From the NCBI GenBank assembly GCA_022828085.1, contig JAJEIY010000066.1:1-34675 (forward strand): a stretch of 34,675 nt of DNA, in the 5' to 3' direction. The translations under genes and the position numbers were made by a program. A model generated the notes under the pieces. It was given only the letters and a program-made list of their open reading frames with translations, was not told the DNA's origin and did no database searches. Position 1 is the stretch's first letter; every line of letters starts with the position of its first letter. Origin of the DNA: Acidobacteriota bacterium. GTDB lineage: Bacteria; Acidobacteriota; Vicinamibacteria; Marinacidobacterales; Marinacidobacteraceae. Of this stretch, positions 31,597-34,675 are shown one piece after another.

Positions 31597-34485
31597 ATGC
31601 GCAAACGATTTAGCTGGCTCGCGGTCCTCGGGATCGCGGGCGCACTGGCGGCTCCGGCCGCGGCGCAGGAGCTGCGCGGACGCATTGTCGGCACGGCGAT
31701 GGACGCGACCGGAGCGGTGCTTCCGGGCGTGACGGTCACCGCCTCCAGCCCGGCGATGATCCAGGACCAGGTGGTGGTGACGGGCGGCCAGGGGACCTAC
31801 GTGTTCCCGGCGCTCCCCACCGGGGTCTACTCGGTCACCTTCTCCCTCGGCGGCTTCAGCACGGTGGTTCGGGAGAACATCCAGATGACCCTGAACACCA
31901 CCCTGACGGTGAACGCGACGCTCGAGGTCGGCGGTCTCGAGGAGACGATCACCATCACCGGCGAGGCCCCGGTGGTGGACGTCAAGACCACCGCCACCGG
32001 CGTGAACTTCACCGAGGAGCTCCTCGAGGACATCCCGAACGCCCGCGACATCTGGGCGGCGATGGCGCAGGCCCCCGGCTTCCAGATGGAGGGCTACGAC
32101 GTGGGCGGCTCGCACACCGGCACCCAGACCGGGTTCCAGGCGTTCGGCTTCGGGGACCAGCACCGCACCCTGCTCGAAGGGATCAACGTCACCGAGACGA
32201 CCTCGGGGAACGCCGGCTACTTCGACTACGGCAGCTTCGAGGACTTCCAGCTCGGCGGCTCCGGGAACATGGGCGAGACCCACGGGCTCGGCGCCTTCTT
32301 CAACCTCACGGTGAAGTCGGGCGGGGACCGCTTTGGCGGCGACATCTACGTGGACTTCGAGAACGACTCCACGGTGGGCGACAACGTCCCGGATGCGCTG
32401 CGCACCGGCGGCGGGACCCAGGGCCCCTACAAGGCGGGCGGCGACGGTCTCGAGGCCGGCAACCCGATCACCCTGCAGAGCGACATCAACATCGGCATCG
32501 GCGGACCGCTCTATCCCGGGAAGGCCTGGTTCTACGGCGGCTACCGGCTGAACCACCAGGAGAAGCTGACCATCGGCAACCCCGATCCGGCGACCACCCA
32601 GCTCGGCAACTGGACCGCGAAGGCGACCTACCAGCTCACCGAATCCAGCCAGTTGATCGGCTTCTTCAACCGGCGCACCAAGCTGCAGGCGGAGCGGAAC
32701 CTGGGCCCTTCGGTGCCGCTCGATGCGGCCTGGTACCAGAGTTCGGTCAACAAGCCGATGAAGTTCGAGTACACGAACGTCGTCACCGACAAGACCTTCC
32801 TGAACGTACAGCTCAGCCACTGGATCAACCAGTTCCCCCTCTTCCCGACCGCCACCAAGTCGGAGAGCGTGGAGGGGCTGCCGGCCGGCCGCCTCGAGGT
32901 CAACACCGGCGACCTCACGAACGCCAACAACTACTACCACCTCCGGAACGTCACGAAGCCGCAGATCTCGGGCAACCTCACCTATTTCGCGGACGATCTG
33001 GCGGGACAGCACACCTTCAAGATCGGGACCGAGATCTACCGGGAGCGCCGCAAGTTCCTGCGGATGCAGCCGGAGGATCTCTTCTACCGCGACATTGACG
33101 GCGTCCCGAGCGAGGTGGACATCTACAACACGCCGAACACCGGCATCAACGACATCTTCCTGACCGCGATCTACGGACAGGATTCATGGACCCTCAACGA
33201 CCGGCTGACGCTGAACCTCGGCTTCCGTTTCGACCGCTACAAGATGGGGTGGCCCGAGAACTCCCTCTCGCCCACCCACTCGGACATCTTCCCGCCGCTC
33301 GAGGTGGCGCAGCGCGACGTGCTCACGCTGTCGAACATCGGTCCGCGGGTCGGCGCCGCCTTCGACGTCACCGGCGAGGGCGAGACGGTGGTGAAGCTGT
33401 TCTTCGGGCGCTTCTACTGGAACCCGAGCACCACCATCGTGGACGACGAGAACCCGGTGGGGCAGGCCGCGTTCCGCTACGCGTTCAACGACCTGAACGG
33501 GAACCGGGTCCTCGACCCGGGCCCGAGCGGCGGCCTCGCCGACTCGCCGGAGCTCGGTGACAAGCTCAGGACCCTGGGCGGCGCCGGATTCGTGACCGTG
33601 GATCCGAACCTGACGAACGCCTACGGCCACGAGATGTCGACGCACTTCGAGCAGCAGATCGCCGACAACTTCTCCTTCCGGGCCTCCTACGTCCACAAGA
33701 ACTCCCGGAACGGCTACGGGATCGTGGACCTGAACCGCGCCTTCGCCTACGACACCCCGTACACCTGGGAAGACCGCGGGCCGGACAACGTCGCGGGCAC
33801 CGGTGACGACCAGACGATCCAGCTCATCGACCGCCAGCCGGGCGTTCCCGAAGACCGCCAGTACGTGAACCCGGGCGCCTACGGGCTGCCGGAGCCGGAC
33901 GGGAACTACCACACCGTCGAGGTGGCGCTGAACCGCCGCTTCGCGGACCGCTGGATGTTCCTGACCTCGTTCCTGCACACCTGGGCGAACGCCTACATGC
34001 GCACCACGTCCTCGACCAGCGTGCGGGCCGCCGCCCGCTTCGACTTCGTCGAGGGCACGACCTACGAATGGCGGGCGAACCAGTCGCTCCGGCTGGGGCC
34101 GATCGACACCACCTACTGGAACTACAAGATGGTGGGGCGCTACATCTTCCCCTACGACATCGGGGTGAGCGCCTCCTACAAGCTCCAGAGCGGGTACCAG
34201 ACCGGACGCCGCGTCAGCGTCCGGCTCCCGAATGCCGGCACCGAGCGGGTCATGCCGGACGGCTACAGCGACCGCGCGCCGAACGTCGGCATCTTCGACA
34301 TGCGCGCCGAGAAGTCGTTCAACATTCCCGGAGGGGCGACCATGGCCCTGCTGTTCGACGGGTTCAACCTGACGAACAGCTCGACGGTCCTGAACTACCG
34401 GACCATCGGGGGCGCCCGCTACAACGAGATCGTCGCGATCCTCGACCCCCGGGTCTTCCGGCTCGGCGTCCGGATCGAGTTCTGA
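31597..34485 (+). CDS. TonB-dependent receptor with carboxypeptidase-regulatory-like N-terminus
   Basis: A 962-residue outer membrane transporter. AGGTGA precedes the ATG. A signal peptide (residues 1-24, ending AAPAAAQ) leads into a carboxypeptidase-regulatory-like domain (GRIVGTAMDATGAVLPGVTVTA, about 27-110), then the plug (ETITITGEAPVVDVKTT, LPNARD-like IPNARDIWAAM, about 120-280) and a 22-strand barrel with many aromatic girdles. It ends in RLGVRIEF, the terminal aromatic needed for barrel assembly. This architecture is common in Acidobacteriota and takes up large or scarce nutrients with energy from TonB. The substrate cannot be told. A strong terminator follows. Confidence 0.93.
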   Translation: MRKRFSWLAVLGIAGALAAPAAAQELRGRIVGTAMDATGAVLPGVTVTASSPAMIQDQVVVTGGQGTYVFPALPTGVYSVTFSLGGFSTVVRENIQMTLNTTLTVNATLEVGGLEETITITGEAPVVDVKTTATGVNFTEELLEDIPNARDIWAAMAQAPGFQMEGYDVGGSHTGTQTGFQAFGFGDQHRTLLEGINVTETTSGNAGYFDYGSFEDFQLGGSGNMGETHGLGAFFNLTVKSGGDRFGGDIYVDFENDSTVGDNVPDALRTGGGTQGPYKAGGDGLEAGNPITLQSDINIGIGGPLYPGKAWFYGGYRLNHQEKLTIGNPDPATTQLGNWTAKATYQLTESSQLIGFFNRRTKLQAERNLGPSVPLDAAWYQSSVNKPMKFEYTNVVTDKTFLNVQLSHWINQFPLFPTATKSESVEGLPAGRLEVNTGDLTNANNYYHLRNVTKPQISGNLTYFADDLAGQHTFKIGTEIYRERRKFLRMQPEDLFYRDIDGVPSEVDIYNTPNTGINDIFLTAIYGQDSWTLNDRLTLNLGFRFDRYKMGWPENSLSPTHSDIFPPLEVAQRDVLTLSNIGPRVGAAFDVTGEGETVVKLFFGRFYWNPSTTIVDDENPVGQAAFRYAFNDLNGNRVLDPGPSGGLADSPELGDKLRTLGGAGFVTVDPNLTNAYGHEMSTHFEQQIADNFSFRASYVHKNSRNGYGIVDLNRAFAYDTPYTWEDRGPDNVAGTGDDQTIQLIDRQPGVPEDRQYVNPGAYGLPEPDGNYHTVEVALNRRFADRWMFLTSFLHTWANAYMRTTSSTSVRAAARFDFVEGTTYEWRANQSLRLGPIDTTYWNYKMVGRYIFPYDIGVSASYKLQSGYQTGRRVSVRLPNAGTERVMPDGYSDRAPNVGIFDMRAEKSFNIPGGATMALLFDGFNLTNSSTVLNYRTIGGARYNEIVAILDPRVFRLGVRIEF

Positions 34486-34502
34486 TCGGCGCCTGACCAA
34501 CG

Positions 34503-34535
34503 GGGGCGCCGGCCTGCGGGCCGGCGCCCCTTCTT
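34503..34535 (+). terminator. intrinsic terminator of the TonB receptor gene
   Basis: A perfect 12-bp stem GGGGCGCCGGCC / GGCCGGCGCCCC with loop TGCG, followed by TTCTT. It begins 18 bases after the stop codon. The T run is short, as is usual in GC-rich genomes. Confidence 0.85.
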
Positions 34536-34555
34536 CGTTGGGGCGCTCCACCGCG

Positions 34556-34610
34556 TGATGGTGTACCGGCTTGGAACGCCGGTCTCCGACCGGCACGCGC
34601 GGTGCTCCGC
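34556..34610 (-). repeat. dispersed two-hairpin intergenic repeat, copy 7 (inverted)
   Basis: On the minus strand: leader GCGGAGCACCGCGC, stem GCCGGTC-GGA-GACCGGC, tail GTTCCAAGCCGG and TACACCATC. The leader equals that of copies 1 and 4, while the stem is of the GGTC/GACC type. Confidence 0.8.
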
Positions 34611-34675
34611 ACCCCGCACGGCACAACCCCACCCCGACAAGACGACTCCCACCACGGCGCCGACGCCAAGAGCGA

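Overview
The window is GC-rich chromosomal DNA (clearly above 60 % by eye) from a Gram-negative bacterium. The best guess is Acidobacteriota (Vicinamibacteria-like) or a related environmental phylum. The reasons are a SusC-like TonB-dependent receptor whose N-terminus is a carboxypeptidase-regulatory-like domain, several exported amidohydrolases, a Tat-exported gamma-glutamyltransferase homologue, and many two-hairpin intergenic repeats. The assignment is inference; there is no rRNA or other marker in the window.

Layout. (1) 1-9882 is metabolic: a minus-strand molybdenum hydroxylase large subunit; a translationally coupled plus-strand operon (ABC ATPase, ABC permease, membrane-anchored amidohydrolase, periplasmic TPR protein); a repeat-filled gap; then a coupled pair of gamma-glutamyltransferase-like protein and exported amidohydrolase. 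(2) About 9900-27640 is a defence island of partly lower GC: trypsin-like protease, a DUF262-DUF1524-DUF4268 nuclease-like protein, a four-helix membrane P-loop NTPase, a type I restriction-modification system (hsdM, hsdS, hsdR) with an AbiE toxin-antitoxin pair placed between hsdM and hsdS, remnants of HigA and PIN-domain genes, an orphan antitoxin, two small plus-strand genes, and a Fic protein. (3) 27640-34675 is mostly housekeeping or uptake: an AT-rich palindrome array, two tandem paralogous periplasmic binding lipoproteins, a LOG-family phosphoribohydrolase, and a large TonB-dependent receptor closed by a strong terminator.

The most interesting part is the restriction locus. The stop and start codons of abiEi/abiEii, abiEii/hsdS and hsdS/hsdR all overlap, so the toxin-antitoxin pair and the specificity and restriction subunits look like one transcript. 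hsdM is separated from them by about 1.1 kb that holds opposite-strand genes. In front of abiEi lie two copies of GTCGGCA-N12-TGCCGAC, one of them extended into a perfect 16-bp inverted repeat. This suits the known autorepression by AbiEi. It suggests that restriction, but not methylation, is under AbiEi control. HsdR also carries a C-terminal AlbA_2/Schlafen-type domain.

Two other non-coding signals stand out: an eight-fold array of a 12-bp palindrome (GCTACATGTAGC and variants) at about 32-bp spacing before the gamma-glutamyltransferase gene, and three TTGAAATA/TATTTCAA inverted repeats in AT-rich DNA just upstream of fic. A dispersed two-hairpin repeat occurs seven times, always between genes, and its stem shows compensatory base changes.
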